Source: Cercis canadensis
Lineage: Eukaryota; Streptophyta; Magnoliopsida; Fabales; Fabaceae
Length of the DNA stretch: 64,000 nucleotides
Direction of reading: 5' to 3'
Assembly (NCBI GenBank): GCA_003255065.1
Contig: QAOA01008735.1
Span: forward strand, 248,001 to 312,000
Below the pieces are notes generated by a model. It was not told where the DNA came from, searched no databases, and saw only the letters and a program-made list of their open reading frames with translations. The position numbers were made by a program, and so were the translations under genes. Below, piece after piece: positions 48,484 to 61,619 of the stretch. Numbering within the stretch: position 1 is the stretch's first letter; every line of letters begins with the position of its first letter.

Positions 48484-50821
48484 TGGAACTGGGAAACCCT
48501 AGTCTTAATCCAGCGATTAAATTTGAACCGTCCGATAACGCTTTTGCGTCCCAAATGGTTTAGTTGGTTCGACGGCTTAGAACGAAACAGTTAGATTAAC
48601 TGGGGCCTTTGAGAGAGAAAGGGTTATCAGGTGTTACGCAACAATAGGGTACGTAAGCGGACGTGGCATGTTCGTAAGGTCACCAGAGGCCACCTGGCTT
48701 CCTTTTCCTTTTTTTTTTTTTTTTATTTAATTTAAAAAGATTCTATATATGAGTATGTCGTCAAGTATATATTATTAAAATATAATTTTTATATTTTATT
48801 AAATATAAAATATAATTTATTTTATTTTTTAAAATAAATCTAAAAAATATTAATTTAAGTTTATTAATTATACATATTATTTATACATTAATTATTTTTA
48901 TATGATATGAAATATTATATCTTTACTAAAAGTATCTAAAAAATATTTTAAATACACACAAGACTATATGAATATCATTCATTGACAGTTTTCTTTTTCT
49001 ATTCCCAACTTTAAGTTTAAAAAATTATTATTTTAATATTTATCCTAAATTTAGCTTAAAAAACAAAAAAAAAATTGTACCAATAAAAAAAATAAAAAGG
49101 AATAAATGAGGAGAGAAAATACACACACACAATATTCAATTAAGTATTTTTATAAACAATTTTACAGTATCTAACATGACTTTGACTATAAAAGATTACT
49201 CTTTTCTGACCGGATAACAAGGACTAATTGTAGAAAAGCAACCTATAAAAACAAAATTGAAAAAGGAAAAACATAAACTTAGCAACGAAGGTATAAATTA
49301 GCCTAAAGAATAAAAAGCCTTTTAGTTCAACTAAGTGACTAACACTTGAATTCTTTGTCTAGAGGGCAAGTTTAAGTTAAGTTCTCCTTACCCATTTCCT
49401 CGCCCAGAAATTTTAAATGAACTAAAAAGAAAATTTGTGCAATTTATTTTTGTTGGGCAAACAGCCCACGAAAAGCTAAAAAAGAAATAAACTACGAGAT
49501 GCAAACAAGCCCCTTGGTCCATAGATTTGTGTCTGTACTGAGCTCAGCTAAGGCTTGGCCCTAGTTATTCATGAAGTCTTACTTCAGCCCAGCCCATGGA
49601 TGGAGAGACAAATGAGATATCGGCTTGCAACGTTTTCATTATCCCGTAACCTAGGTCCAACTTTATTCAATAAGTCATGGACCCAAAATAATTCTGTCAC
49701 GCGCATTGTGAACGGGCCGAAACTTTATAAGCCGGGATTCATCACTTGAGTATGGCGCACAATAATTGAGTATTTTTGTCAGAAGAACCAGTTTTGAGCT
49801 CATGCTAAGCTTACATAAAATTGAGTAAAGTCAAAAATGAATCTTTTGAGACCAAGTGATCTGTTTTGTGATATGAAATAACAAATGGAAAGAGATATTG
49901 ACCAAAATATTGAAACACATAATCTGATTCGAATGTCATTATAATTATTGAGTTACAAATGCAATCGCTTCCATGATGAGTACTGAACAGCTGTGTAGAT
50001 ATATGTTTATGTTCTGTGGAAGAAATAAAAATTGATTTGCTTATTTTCTTATGTGGCTTGAATTAAGTTAAAGGAGTTTTGGAGATTATTCTTACTGGAA
50101 ATAGCATTAAACAAAAATGGAGGCGAAAACTGGTGATTGGCTCACCCATAATTGAAAATTTCGGTCATCCTATCCCTCCTAATTGTCATGGTATTGGTGG
50201 GTAACCTGGTGGGCCTAGGAAGCACTATGAGATAATTATAAATTTGCATGTCAATGATGGAAAAATTAATAAATTGATGTACACTTTGATAGTCGATGCG
50301 TCCTACTTTATGAAAGTCTCATTATATATGGGTGAGTGCAGTGAGTGGAGTATCTAGTATGATTATTTTTTAAGTTTTCGGCTACAGGATCAGAAGGTAC
50401 ATAATTTTTATGCTTTTTCTCAATTTGAAACTTAAGATGTGAAAGCGGTAGGCTTAAGAAGAAGAATAGAAGTAGGTGCGTGGACTTCAGTGTCCGTAGC
50501 TTCTCCTTTTAACCTAAAAGCTTCGATTCACAAGTTCCTGTAGTCAAAAGGATATCGTTTTCAAAGTCACACCCATCGATAGCTGAAATCAACAACAAAT
50601 AAAGAAGGGAGAGACAAATGAATGGCTTTGGTTCCAAAGTCAGGAATAGCATTAAGCAGTAGAGTACAGATCGGAGACAACTTTGTCTTTCTTCTTTCCC
50701 AACAAAAAGAAAAGAAGAAAAATAAAGCAAAGCATGTTCAAGCTACAGAGAGATATATCACGTCGCGTGGTAAGGTGAGAATTAAGAAAAAGCTGGATGA
50801 ATTATTAATTGTCAAACCCCT
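48484..50821. other. intergenic between PAB promoter and WOX4 3' end
   Basis: Very AT-rich from 48.7 to 49.3 kb. No supported gene; an open frame at 49555-49749 has no recognisable motif. WOX4 3' untranslated sequence should end near 50.5-50.8 kb. Confidence 0.6.
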
Positions 50822-51750
50822 TCATCTGCCTTCCGGGTGCAATGGGAAAAGCTCCAGAGTTCTGTGTTCCTCCTCTTTATTACATGGTGACCTGCTTTGC
50901 TCCTCCAAGCACTCAAATCCCCAGCTCCTACACTTCCTCTTGTATGGACTATCTTCCTCTCTTTCCACTACTTCCCCCTGCAAAATATAGCAAGGACTTG
51001 TTATTAATTAGTCAAAAAAATAAAATAAAATGTTGAAGAGGTGAATGAACATATATATAATTAATATACATACCATTGTCTCCAAAGTTATAGTAGTAAT
51101 GGGTGGTGGAGTTCGTGGACTATGACTAAGGCCAAGACTGTTGCGCTTCTGCTTTTGTCTTTCGCGTGCTTTATGATTTTGGAACCAATAGAAAACATTC
51201 TTCCCTTCGATTTTTCCGTATTTGCCAAGCTGAGCTGTGATCTGCTCTATTTGTTGAGCATTTGGAGTTCTCATCCCACCTCTGTATAACATCTCCAATA
51301 TGCCTATCTGTTCTTGCGTCGGATTCCACCGTGTCCCTCCAGGATGCGTTTCCACCTGCATGCAATTAAACCAAATAATTAAGTATATAGTTATTTTAAT
51401 GCATTTTAGTGTTTTGATTTGAGGGAAACTAGCAATGTGATCTAGTGTGTGCATGTGAACTACATGCCTTGGACGACAAAGGCCGCAAGAGACAGAGAAA
51501 TTAATATATATATATATATATGCACCTGCTGGGAGTGGGGTGTTGAATCTTTCTTATTATCGTCTGAGGATCCCAGTTTTATGGGGCCACTTTCGGGTCT
51601 GATGAAGCTCTTGAGATCGAAAGCCGCAACAGGAGTTTCGGAGTTTGGAAGCTTGGGAGCAAGAGGGCGTAAACGCTTGCAACCAAGCGTGAGAGAGGGT
51701 TCATGCTCCCAGAATCCACGTGCCAACTGATGCACCTTCATGCTTCCCAT
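50822..51750 (-). CDS. WOX4: WUSCHEL-related homeobox 4
   Basis: Homeodomain transcription factor that keeps vascular cambium stem cells dividing downstream of the TDIF/CLE41-PXY signal in Arabidopsis. Three exons (51750-51526, 51355-51074, 50977-50822), phase 0 with GT/AG borders, give 220 residues. The N terminus [20 protein letters not shown] and [13 protein letters not shown] are WOX4 signatures. The WUS-type homeodomain spans about 80-145 ([53 protein letters not shown]), whose [10 protein letters not shown] recognition helix is intact. Exon 3 carries [11 protein letters not shown] and the WUS-box [11 protein letters not shown] at 209-219, one residue from the end. The ATG at 51750 (MGSMKV) is chosen as in other woody rosids; the second ATG at 51741 (MKV) fits the Arabidopsis start. 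Confidence 0.96.
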
Positions 51751-51780
51751 GGTGGAAAACTGGATGTTAGGCAGGTCAGT

Positions 51781-51790
51781 AATTATATAG
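51781..51790 (-). promoter_or_regulatory. possible TATA-like site of WOX4
   Basis: CTATATAATT on the minus strand lies only about 30-40 bp before the ATG, implying almost no leader. The true start may be further upstream, so this call is weak. Confidence 0.3.
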
Positions 51791-52643
51791 ACAGATGACT
51801 CAAGTAAAGTGACAAAGTGGGAAATGAGGTGGTGCCTGCAAGAACCAAGACCAAATCATGAGCTGCGGTTGACTTTGGAATTTCCTCATATAAATTAAAC
51901 TAAAAGACGCCACAGTACACACAATTCATCAAACTCAAATCTTTATTACCTTACACATAACTGACTCTCATATTATTTCACACAAGTAAGTTATTAAAAT
52001 TTAAGTCATAAAAAAAGTTAAATAAATTCAGTAATTATTTAAAATTATATTTTAATTAGTATAAATTTAAATAGTGTGTCAAATAAAACGCGCGCAGACA
52101 CAAGAGACAGAAACAGTAGCATATATGAATGAGCGTTTAAATGTGTGTATGTGCGTGTATGTTGGCCCGTCAAATCGGTTGGGTTTTTTTTTTCTTGCTT
52201 TCATGATAAGGTGTCCATGCTTTTCGGTGGCCTCTTTGGCTCTCTCCGTCTCTCTCTTTCAAAGCTTTTGCAGTTTTGCTCAATAAAGTGATTAAGCAGA
52301 GGAATGAGAAAAGATTCCTCCAATCCCAAAACTTGAAAATGGAACCCCCGCCTCAGTCTACTTTTCAAGATACGGATTTTTATATAAATGGTTGAGTTGA
52401 GTAACAGACATGGTGAATGCCGTCTCTGTCTTTCAAGCGGTAGAGAATGTTGAAAACACAAAGCTCGACCATATCTGAAATCCATACTCCCATTTTCCAC
52501 TTCTTTGGGAACTGTAGCTTCAATTTCCCAAATATTTTCCCTAGTGTCGTATATTATATAAATATATATATATATATATAGACTATATTCCATCCACTGA
52601 TCTGTTCAAATATATATTATTATATATTCTGAGTCTATCAACT

Positions 52644-55600
52644 GCCCCATAATTAATATCGCTATCTGGCACACATGACATAAATAGTACATCTTACGTG
52701 TATAATTATTCAATACAAATAATCAAAGGAGTGGACAATAATTCTCGGTTCCGCAAAGCTTATGATTGAGTTTTGAGTGCAGCTGGCAAGGCAATATTGG
52801 GATGGAGTCCCAGTTAAGAAGCTGTCACGTGGGTAAACAACCAAGTAATCCCAATACATAGTCATACACGTGCGATACAATTTGGGTGCACGGGAGGCAC
52901 ACACCGCACACGTGTTTCAGTCAAAATACATGATCGTCAATCATCACAATCATGCACCCGAGCGAAGCGTGGATCATCCTTTCTAACTTGGATGGGTTAT
53001 GATTATGAATGCCCCCTTCTGCTACTTGCTCGCCACTAGCCAGCCAATCAGGAGACTGTCCAATTTATGAAAACACAAACTTTCCTCTTCTGGGTAATAA
53101 TGTCGTCTTGTAATTACTACTAGGCATCTTCGGTGCATGCATGGTAACTGGTAACTGGTAACTGTTAACTGGTAACTTCAATTAACCAAGATTCACATAT
53201 ACTATTATTGTCTTAAACCAAATTAACCCTTCTCCAAAGATTATTCCACATAAATTGAAAATTCTTTCATACCCAACAAATACACAGAAGAGGAAGCTTG
53301 GGTGTGTCGAATATCAAGATCTATAGAGTACTACTACAGGTAGTGTGAGAGGGGAATGACGAAAAAAAAAAAAACAATTAACCATCACCTACTTTAATCT
53401 TTTTACCTTTTATTTCCTTAGGAGGACATGTGATTAGACAAGAACAAATCATTATAGAAGCTGGCCGTGGTAAAAAGGTTAGATCCCGTTGTTACTTTTA
53501 AAATATCAAATGAAACCACTTTAAAGCGAAAATGTGGATGTAATAAAAACGGAATTGGAAAAACATGAACTATATATAAAATGTGACTGTCATGTGCTCC
53601 AGATCTATTAGAAAATATAAATCTTAATTCCTGTTCATCTCCAAAATTAAGCAAGGGTCATGTATAAAGATTCGATTGCTAGCCGTGATGTGACCCTATG
53701 ATCTCCTTAATTCCCTCCTACTCCATAATCCTTGTTGTGTTCGATTGATTCTGCTTACCAGCTCATTGTGAACCCTTCCAAAATACTCTGCCTGGGTTCT
53801 GGATGCTTTCGGTTAATTTTTTTAGTTAGGACTTCGGAGTTAAATACCTGTTTTCACCAATAGTTAATGCATGGTTTATTATTTATATTATTAAATACAT
53901 TTTTTTATTATCAAAATCAAATATTGAGACATGTATGTACTCCAATTTTATTCCTTTCCTTATTACATCAAACGGATATATGAATTTGAAGGTGTAAAGT
54001 TATAAACATTAGCCAATACCTTTTTTTTTTTTTACAGTAAGAATGGAGATTTAAGATTGAGAAATTACTTTCAGTAAAGAGAAGAAGATTTAATTAAAAA
54101 CACTGTTGTGTTAAATTACACACTCATTTAATAAAATATATATTTGTTTGATTTTTTTCTAAATTGAGAAAATAATCTAACTTAAGTTGGACGGTGAAAC
54201 TTTTGCGGTTTAGCTTAATTATTAGTTAGGCCCTTGTTCTAATTAAAGAAAAAATTTGCTTTGAAAGGTTACCTTTTTTAATCTTATGTCTCATTGGCTA
54301 GATGTCACTATATCTGGACGTCGAAATCGTGGGATAATGATATCAAAGTTGACAAATATTCAGATTATGAGCTTGAAGCCATGTTTTTTGGCCTCATATA
54401 TACAGATCCGTATCTGATTGCGCCACAACTATATCATCTCCCTTCAATCACGACCAACCCAAGATTTTCTCTTCTATCAATCTTTGCCATTGCCTTGCCT
54501 AGTTACTTACATTTGTCTAGGTTTTTATGATTCTGCTCCTACTCTTTCTTTATAATATAGCTAGGTTTAACTTCTTAAGGAACTTCTAGGTAGTCCCTCT
54601 GCTGCCAGCTAATTAATCAGACACGCTTACTCTCCAATTATAGTTATAGACTTTGTAGCCCATGTCTCCTCATATCTTCTAAGTTCTACCTATATGCTCT
54701 ACTGTCTACTCTATCTTCCAAAATTTAGCTAACGGACTTGTTTTTCAAGATTGTTAGGGTTTGGTTATTTGTCAAAACATGTAATTAACTAAATGATTTT
54801 TTACGTGACAAATTCAATTACTGTCAATTCTTTCACCGGTACAGATTGTAGAGGATAAAGTAATAACTGAAAAAACTATGTATATAGTTAGATGTGACGT
54901 ACTATAACAAAATTAAATATTTTTACGTCAGTGATCTAAGAATATTTTATCTTCTGTAAACAACACATTTATTGTACAGTGACTTNGCCCCATAATTAAT
55001 ATCGCTATCTGGCACACATGACATAAATAGTACATTTTACGTGTATAATTATTCAATACAAATAATCAAAGGAGTGGACAATAATTCTCAGTTCCGCAAA
55101 GCTTATGATTGAGTTTTGAGTGCAGCTGGCAAGGCAATATTGGGATGGAGTCCCAGTTAAGAAGCTGTCACGTGGGTAAACAACCAAGTAATCCCAATAC
55201 ATAGTCATACACGTGCGATACAATTTGGGTGCACGGGAGGCACACACCGCACACGTGTTTCAGTCAAAATACATGATCGTCAATCATCACAATCATGCAC
55301 CCGAGCGAAGCGTGGATCATCCTTTCTAACTTGGATGGGTTATGATTATGAATGCCCCCTTCTGCTACTTGCTCGCCACTAGCCAGCCAATCAGGAGACT
55401 GTCCAATTTATGAAAACACAAACTTTCCTCTTCTGGGTAATAATGTCGTCTAGTAATTACTACTAGGCATCTTCGGTGCATGCATGGTAACTGGTAACTG
55501 TTAACTGGTAACTGTTAACTGGTAACTTCAATTAACCAATATTCACATATACTATTATTGTCTTAAACCAAATTAACCCTTCTCCAAAGATTATTCCACA

Positions 55601-57399
55601 TAAATTGAAAATTCTTTCATACCCAAATACATATTACATTTCATTTGCATTTTCACACGCACGCACGCACACAGAAGAGGAAGCTTGGGTGTGTCGAATA
55701 TCAAGATCTATAGAGTACTACTACAGGTAGTGTGAGAGGGGAATAACGAAAAAAAAAAAAAACAATTAACCATCACCTACTTTAATCTTTTTACCTTTTA
55801 TTTCCTTAGGAGGACATGTGATTAGACAAGAACAAATCATTATAGAAGCTGGCCGTGGTAAAAAGGTTAGATCCCGTTGTTACTTTTAAAATATCAAATG
55901 AAACCACTTTAAAGCGAAAATGTGGATGTAATAAAAACGGAATTGGAAAAACATGAACTATATATAAAATGTGACTGTCATGTGCTCCAGATCTATTAGA
56001 AAATATAAATCTTAATTCCTGTTCATCTCCAAAATTAAGCAAGGGTCATGTATAAAGATTCGATTGCTAGCCGTGATGTGACCCTATGATCTCCTTAATT
56101 CCCTCCTACTCCATAATCCTTGTTGTGTTCGATTGATTCTGCTTACCAGCTCATTGTGAACCCTTCCAAAATACTCTGCCTGGGTTCTGGATGCTTTCGG
56201 TTAATTTTTTTAGTTAGGACTTCGGAGTTAAATACCTGTTTTCACCAATAGTTAATGCATGGTTTATTATTTATATTATTAAATACATTTTTTTATTATC
56301 AAAATCAAATATTGAGACATGTATGTACTCCAATTTTATTCCTTTCCTTATTACATCAAACGGATATATGAATTTGAAGGTGTAAAGTTATAAACATTAG
56401 CCAATACCTTTTTTTTTTTTTTTTTTTTNATACCTTTTTTTTTTTTTACAGTAAGAATGGAGATTTAAGATTGAGAAATTACTTTCAGTAAAGAGAAGAA
56501 GATTTAATTAAAAACACTGTTGTGTTAAATTACACACTCATTTAATAAAATATATATTTGTTTGATTTTTTTCTAAATTGAGAAAATAATCTAACTTAAG
56601 TTGGACGGTGAAACTTTTGCGGTTTAGCTTAATTATTAGTTAGGCCCTTGTTCTAATTAAAGAAAAAATTTGCTTTGAAAGGTTACCTTTTTTAATCTTA
56701 TGTCTCATTGGCTAGATGTCACTATATCTGGACGTCGAAATCGTGGGATAATGATATCAAAGTTGACAAATATTCAGATTATGAGCTTGAAGCCATGTTT
56801 TTTGGCCTCATATATACAGATCCGTATCTGATTGCGCCACAACTATATCATCTCCCTTCAATCACGACCAACCCAAGATTTTCTCTTCTATCAATCTTTG
56901 CCATTGCCTTGCCTAGTTACTTACATTTGTCTAGGTTTTTATGATTCTGCTCCTACTCTTTCTTTATAATATAGCTAGGTTTAACTTCTTAAGGAACTTC
57001 TAGGTAGTCCCTCTGCTGCCAGCTAATTAATCAGACACGCTTACTCTCCAATTATAGTTATAGACTTTGTAGCCCATGTCTCCTCATATCTTCTAAGTTC
57101 TACCTATATGCTCTACTGTCTACTCTATCTTCCAAAATTTAGCTAACGGACTTGTTTTTCAAGATTGTTAGGGTTTGGTTATTTGTCAAAACATGTAATT
57201 AACTAAATGATTTTTTACGTGACAAATTCAATTACTGTCAATTCTTTCACCGGTACAGATTGTAGAGGATAAAGTAATAACTGAAAAAACTATGTATATA
57301 GTTAGATGTGACGTACTATAACAAAATTAAATATTTTTACGTCAGTGATCTAAGAATATTTTATCTTCTGTAAACAACACATTTATTGTACAGTGACTT
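52644..57399. repeat. 2.34/2.41-kb direct duplication across single N (54986)
   Basis: Copy A (52644-54985) and copy B (54987-57399) both begin GCCCCATAATTAATATCGCT and end CAGTGACTT. They are nearly identical but differ by SNPs, by a roughly 45-bp stretch present only in copy B (about 55627-55671), by the number of GGTAACT heptamers, and by poly(T) length around a further N at 56429. The join falls exactly on an N. This fits two haplotypes laid end to end. Confidence 0.92.
53143..53177. repeat. GGTAACT heptamer array, copy A
   Basis: Five tandem 7-bp units (GGTAACT with one GTTAACT variant). The matching array in copy B at 55486-55527 has six units with two variants, a length difference between the duplicated copies. 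Confidence 0.9.
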
Positions 57400-60134
57400 A
57401 CAATGCTTTTAATTCTCACAAACCTCCCATTGGAGTGGAAGTGTTTAACATGTAAATCACGTTTATAAATTTTTATAATATTAATTAAAAATTCACTTGT
57501 GTCCCTTCAATGCCGCGGTGTTATGGACACTGGATCATTCAAGTAATTCTAACAGTTAATGTTGTAGTTGCATAAAAGTATCGCAGCTTTAATTTAAATT
57601 TACGGTAGAGTTAAAATCGTGGCCGCTATAATGGGGCATTCCTTGATTCGTAAAATGATTAAATGCAAGATTAACAGTTATCTCCATCATGCATCAACCA
57701 TGAATAAATTGCCACATTAGAAGCTTGGTATGGATGAAATCATTGATTGAACAAGGAAATACTATCACAATAAAAGGAGAAAAAAAAAAAAAAGGTACGA
57801 TTTATTCAGGTCAGGAGTGAGTAATCTACTACACTCTCTAGACGACTCCGATGAGGAAGGGCCAAAAAGCGAAGATAACGGAAGAAGAAAAAAGAAAAAC
57901 ATGAGTGGACAGGGGGTGTAATTCGATTGGATGGTCATAAGGTTGTTGCTAGGACGAATTGTCGTTTAGCAAAATTCGTAAGCATAGAAATGTTTTAACG
58001 AGATTTGATTTGAAATTGGGTATTTTGTCGGTCAAAGATAAAGGCGTAAGCAAGGACATGGACATTGGTGAAGTTGGGTCGCATGATAGGACGTGGATCC
58101 CACACAGTGGAAGAAACGGTGCGAATCCATCATTAGGAAGACAACGCCATCATTTGCACGTGTCCATGGACCATACAATTCAATCCCACACAAACTAAGT
58201 TAACACTGCATGAACAAAAATATATTGTAGCTTTAATCATGACTGTGGGTAAAAAGAGGGGAAAAAAAAAAAAACCCAAAATGTACTCTCTTAAGTCTTA
58301 ATTCAATTTATTTAACGTATTATGAAAAAAAAATTAATTGTAAAGCTATCATTAATTATTGTTCACCATTTAAATATATATTTTATGGATATATAGTTTA
58401 ATTGTTATTCACGGTTAATTTTGAAACAATTCTGAGTGAATACTATCTGACACTTTATGCAAAACATATGTAATTTGCATGGCTTGTTGATCATAAGTTA
58501 CCATTTTAATTTGTTTTTTGGTCAAAATATATATTTGATTCCTTGAAGAAAAAATAAAAAAAAAAAAAGTACGTAAGGTAGAGAAGAAAAAGAAAAAGAA
58601 GGGTAAGAATAAGAAACATTTTGATAACCAGTAGTGAGTGTGAGAGAACTCTGCATGAAACGACATCGCTCTTGATAAGCTGTTACGACTGTCTTGGATC
58701 TCATCATTAAATTAACCGCAGTCATCATAATTAAAAATGAGATTTTTGTTTATTGTCTAATTATATATAGTACGTAAACATTGTTTTGCATGAATTAGAA
58801 TTGAGTTAATAAATTTTGTTGGGCATTCAGATTGATTAGAATGAATGAGACAGGTTGCATAATTTTTATGAGGTTGTTGATCCTAGCTAGAGCGAAAATA
58901 TATGTTGTTAGGTAAGAAATGTTTAGAGAGGGAAAGGAATGGCGTGAAGGATAAATAAATGATAAAATGTATCTATAGGTTAAAAGAAAAAGGTAGCATA
59001 GAAAGATGTCTTCTTCTGCTACTTTAATTTGTTGGGCAAAATGACTTTTCATTTCTATACTCCTAGTCCTCATTTTGCTTGGAAACCTTTTTAGCTTGGA
59101 AATTGATGGAAAGGGATTGTTGATGCTAATGTCACTGGTTGCTTTAATGTATAATGCCAAATAAAGTGAAAATGCGGGTAGCATCATTGTGTGGATAGAA
59201 ATATATTCCCAACTAGATCTAGATGGGGCATCTATATATACACTTAACTCATGACTTTATGTTGTACAGTGTTTAATTCCCCCTTTTCCTTTTTCTCCGT
59301 CCTCCTTTTCCTTTTTTCTCGAGAAAGAGAAAGAAAGTTAAGGAGAGGAATGAAGGACATGATCGCATGGTGAAATACTTGTCATTTCATGTAAGGGAAA
59401 GTGGGTGCAAATGTGCAGGGAAAAGGATTTCGTTTTGGGAGAGGTATGGTATGGTAAGGGGCAAATGAATGGATGACAGTCCAAACACAATTAATTGAAT
59501 TGATGCCACTCAAACTATCATTCACTGTACAAACTTTTCTCTCCTCTTTTCCTCTTTTTTCTTTCTTCCTTTTACTTCTAATGTTTCTTTCACCTCTTTG
59601 TGCTATTTGCACAAACTCGAAGAGCTACCAAAATTTTGACTACTACTGCCAAGTCCAAACGTCTCTCTAGCTCTAATCATCATTTTTTCCCTCGAGTAAT
59701 TGAATAAAAATGCGCACTTTCTGCACTATCAACCACAGCTCAAGCTTGAAGCGCGTCAAAGTTAACAGGAAGGATTGACTCACGTCATCGTTCTCACTTT
59801 CCCGCCAAACCATTAAAATTAGCTTTATATTTTCTTAACAAAAATATCTTTTCCTCCCTATATTTATCTATAATATACATAAATTTTCTTTTTTATTTTT
59901 ATAGATTTTTTTTTAACTTTAAATCTAATCGTTAAGTCAAATGTTACATTATAGTCAAAAGAGATAAAAAAAAAAATCTGTAATACCCATTAGATTTTAA
60001 CAATTAAATTCCAAAAACAATTCTAAAAAATATTAAGTAGCCAAAATTTAATTGTTAGAACTCAAGATTTAATACTTTCAATCAACAGTTAAATTCTAGC
60101 TGAGTAAATATTCTCAAAAAAATTTCATTGAATT

Positions 60135-60345
60135 CAGGCACTTTGACCGAATAAATGCATAAAGAAAACTTAATTCCCAAAATGGTGTAGTCAAAAAGGT
60201 ATTTACGGAAAATAATGCACTTTGTAAAAAATTGAATTTTTTTTTTTAAAAAGGCAGGTGGCAGGTGTGGGGCCCACCGGACGCGCCGAGGCTCCAGCAA
60301 CACATGCTGACTGGACGTGTTGTGAGGCCCACGACGCGTCTGTCA
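60135..60345 (+). repeat. left terminal inverted repeat of the MULE
   Basis: Pairs with 63382-63588 in reverse orientation. The inner half is strikingly GC-rich in an AT-rich region (GGGGCCCACCGGACGCGCCG). Confidence 0.75.
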
Positions 60346-60740
60346 TTATCTTGCGCGGCAGCCTTACAGGTGATTGCATGTTTGATCGGCGAAAAATTAC
60401 TCCCTGCAGCACCACGTGTCAGCTCCCCAGTGAGCCATTTGAAGGTCGAATGTAGACGTGACACGTGGCAAATTTTTTTGCCCTTTTCTTCCCTCTTCCT
60501 CGGCCCTTCCCCTTCGAGTTTCTCTTGCTGGTCATTCTGCTTCTTTGTTATTCTTTGCTTCCTTGCTTCTCTGCTTTACTTCTTTGCTTCTCTTCTTTAC
60601 TTCTTCTTTATTTTGCTTCTTTGCTGCTTGTTCTTTCTCTTGTTGAGCTATAATTTTTTTTTTTCTTGTTACTTTGATTAACTATTTTTATTTTTGTATC
60701 CATTGTACTAGAAGTTAATTTTTATTTTTTTGGTGTACAT

Positions 60741-61615
60741 TATGGCGGATCAAGTTGTAGTACCAGGACCACAAGATCCTACTCTGTTGACTGAACAAAA
60801 TAATCACATATCGACAAAAGTATGAAATACTTGAGTAAGTAATTTATAAATATTTTTGTCAGAGTATTTTGAATTTCTAGAATTTTTTATATTACTGTAA
60901 ATTTGTTTACAAAATATTGTAATTTTTATACAGATTGATATGGAGTTGCGTCTTTGATCTCATGGTAATATACGTAAACCTAATAATCGAGTTATGGAAT
61001 ACGTGAGAAGGGCAAGTTTTGGTGGGGTTGCATAAATAGAACCTGCTCATATTGATGTCTAGTTAATTTCTGCATTAGTTGAACGGTGGAAGCCCGAAAC
61101 ACATCATTTCATATGTCTTGCAGTGAGTGTACTATCACCTTACAAGATATAGAGGTGTTACTTGGTTTTCCTGTTGATGGGGAAGCAGTATTCGAATATA
61201 CTAGTTACACATTGAGTGATCTTTGTCGGGAATTGTTTGGTGTAACCCCACCTAATTCAGCCTTAGCTGGAAATGTCCAAATGATGCTGCAGATGACGTA
61301 GTATAACAATTTGCAAGAGCACATATACTGCGTTTAATTGGCATGTGGCTTATGCCTGATCGTACTGGCAATTGTGTACATGTTATGTATTTAAAGTTGT
61401 TAGAAAATTGGGATGAGGCTTGGACATTCAACTAGGGATCAGTTTGTCTTGCTTATCTTTATAGAAGTTTTTGCATGACTTTTCTTGAAGAAGCTGATAA
61501 CTTCACAGGATGCCCAATTGATAACTCTTTACCTCTCTCCCACGCTCCATGTCCATATGATATTTTGGTGTTATCAGTAATTCGTATTGCATCTCAGTTA
61601 ACTGTTGAATAAACT
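60741..61615 (+). pseudogene. plant mobile domain (PMD, aminotransferase-like) remnant
   Basis: Reading across frames gives MADQVVVPGPQDPTLLTEQ, then LRSHGNIRKPNNRV, LISALVERWKPETHHF, CSECTITLQDIEVLLGFPVD, GEAVFEYTSYTLSDLCRELF, ARAHILRLIGMWLMPDRTGN, then VCLAYLYRSFCMTF. This is the order of the PMD found in MAIN/MAIL1/PP7-long-form-like proteins and in transposons. At least four stops or frame changes break it (a stop and probable intron at about 60823, TGA and TAA codons near 60957-61035, a frame change near 61110, TAG at 61300). Functional PMD proteins act with PP7-type phosphatases in silencing; this copy is dead. Confidence 0.75.
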
Positions 61616-61619
61616 GAGA

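Larger units (their letters stand above)
51791..60129. other. 8.3-kb gene-free upstream region of WOX4
   Basis: No supported gene on either strand. It includes AT microsatellites (about 52556-52580), the 2.4-kb duplication 52644-57399, and AT-rich DNA to 60.1 kb. WOX4 transcription runs leftwards, so this interval should hold its promoter and any enhancers. If the duplication is an assembly artefact, the real length is about 5.9 kb. Confidence 0.6.

Noticed and set aside
52644..57399. Treating the small frames repeated in both copies (for example near 52710 and 55053) as a duplicated gene pair
   Set aside because: The frames are short, lack motifs and are repeated only because the block is duplicated across a contig join.
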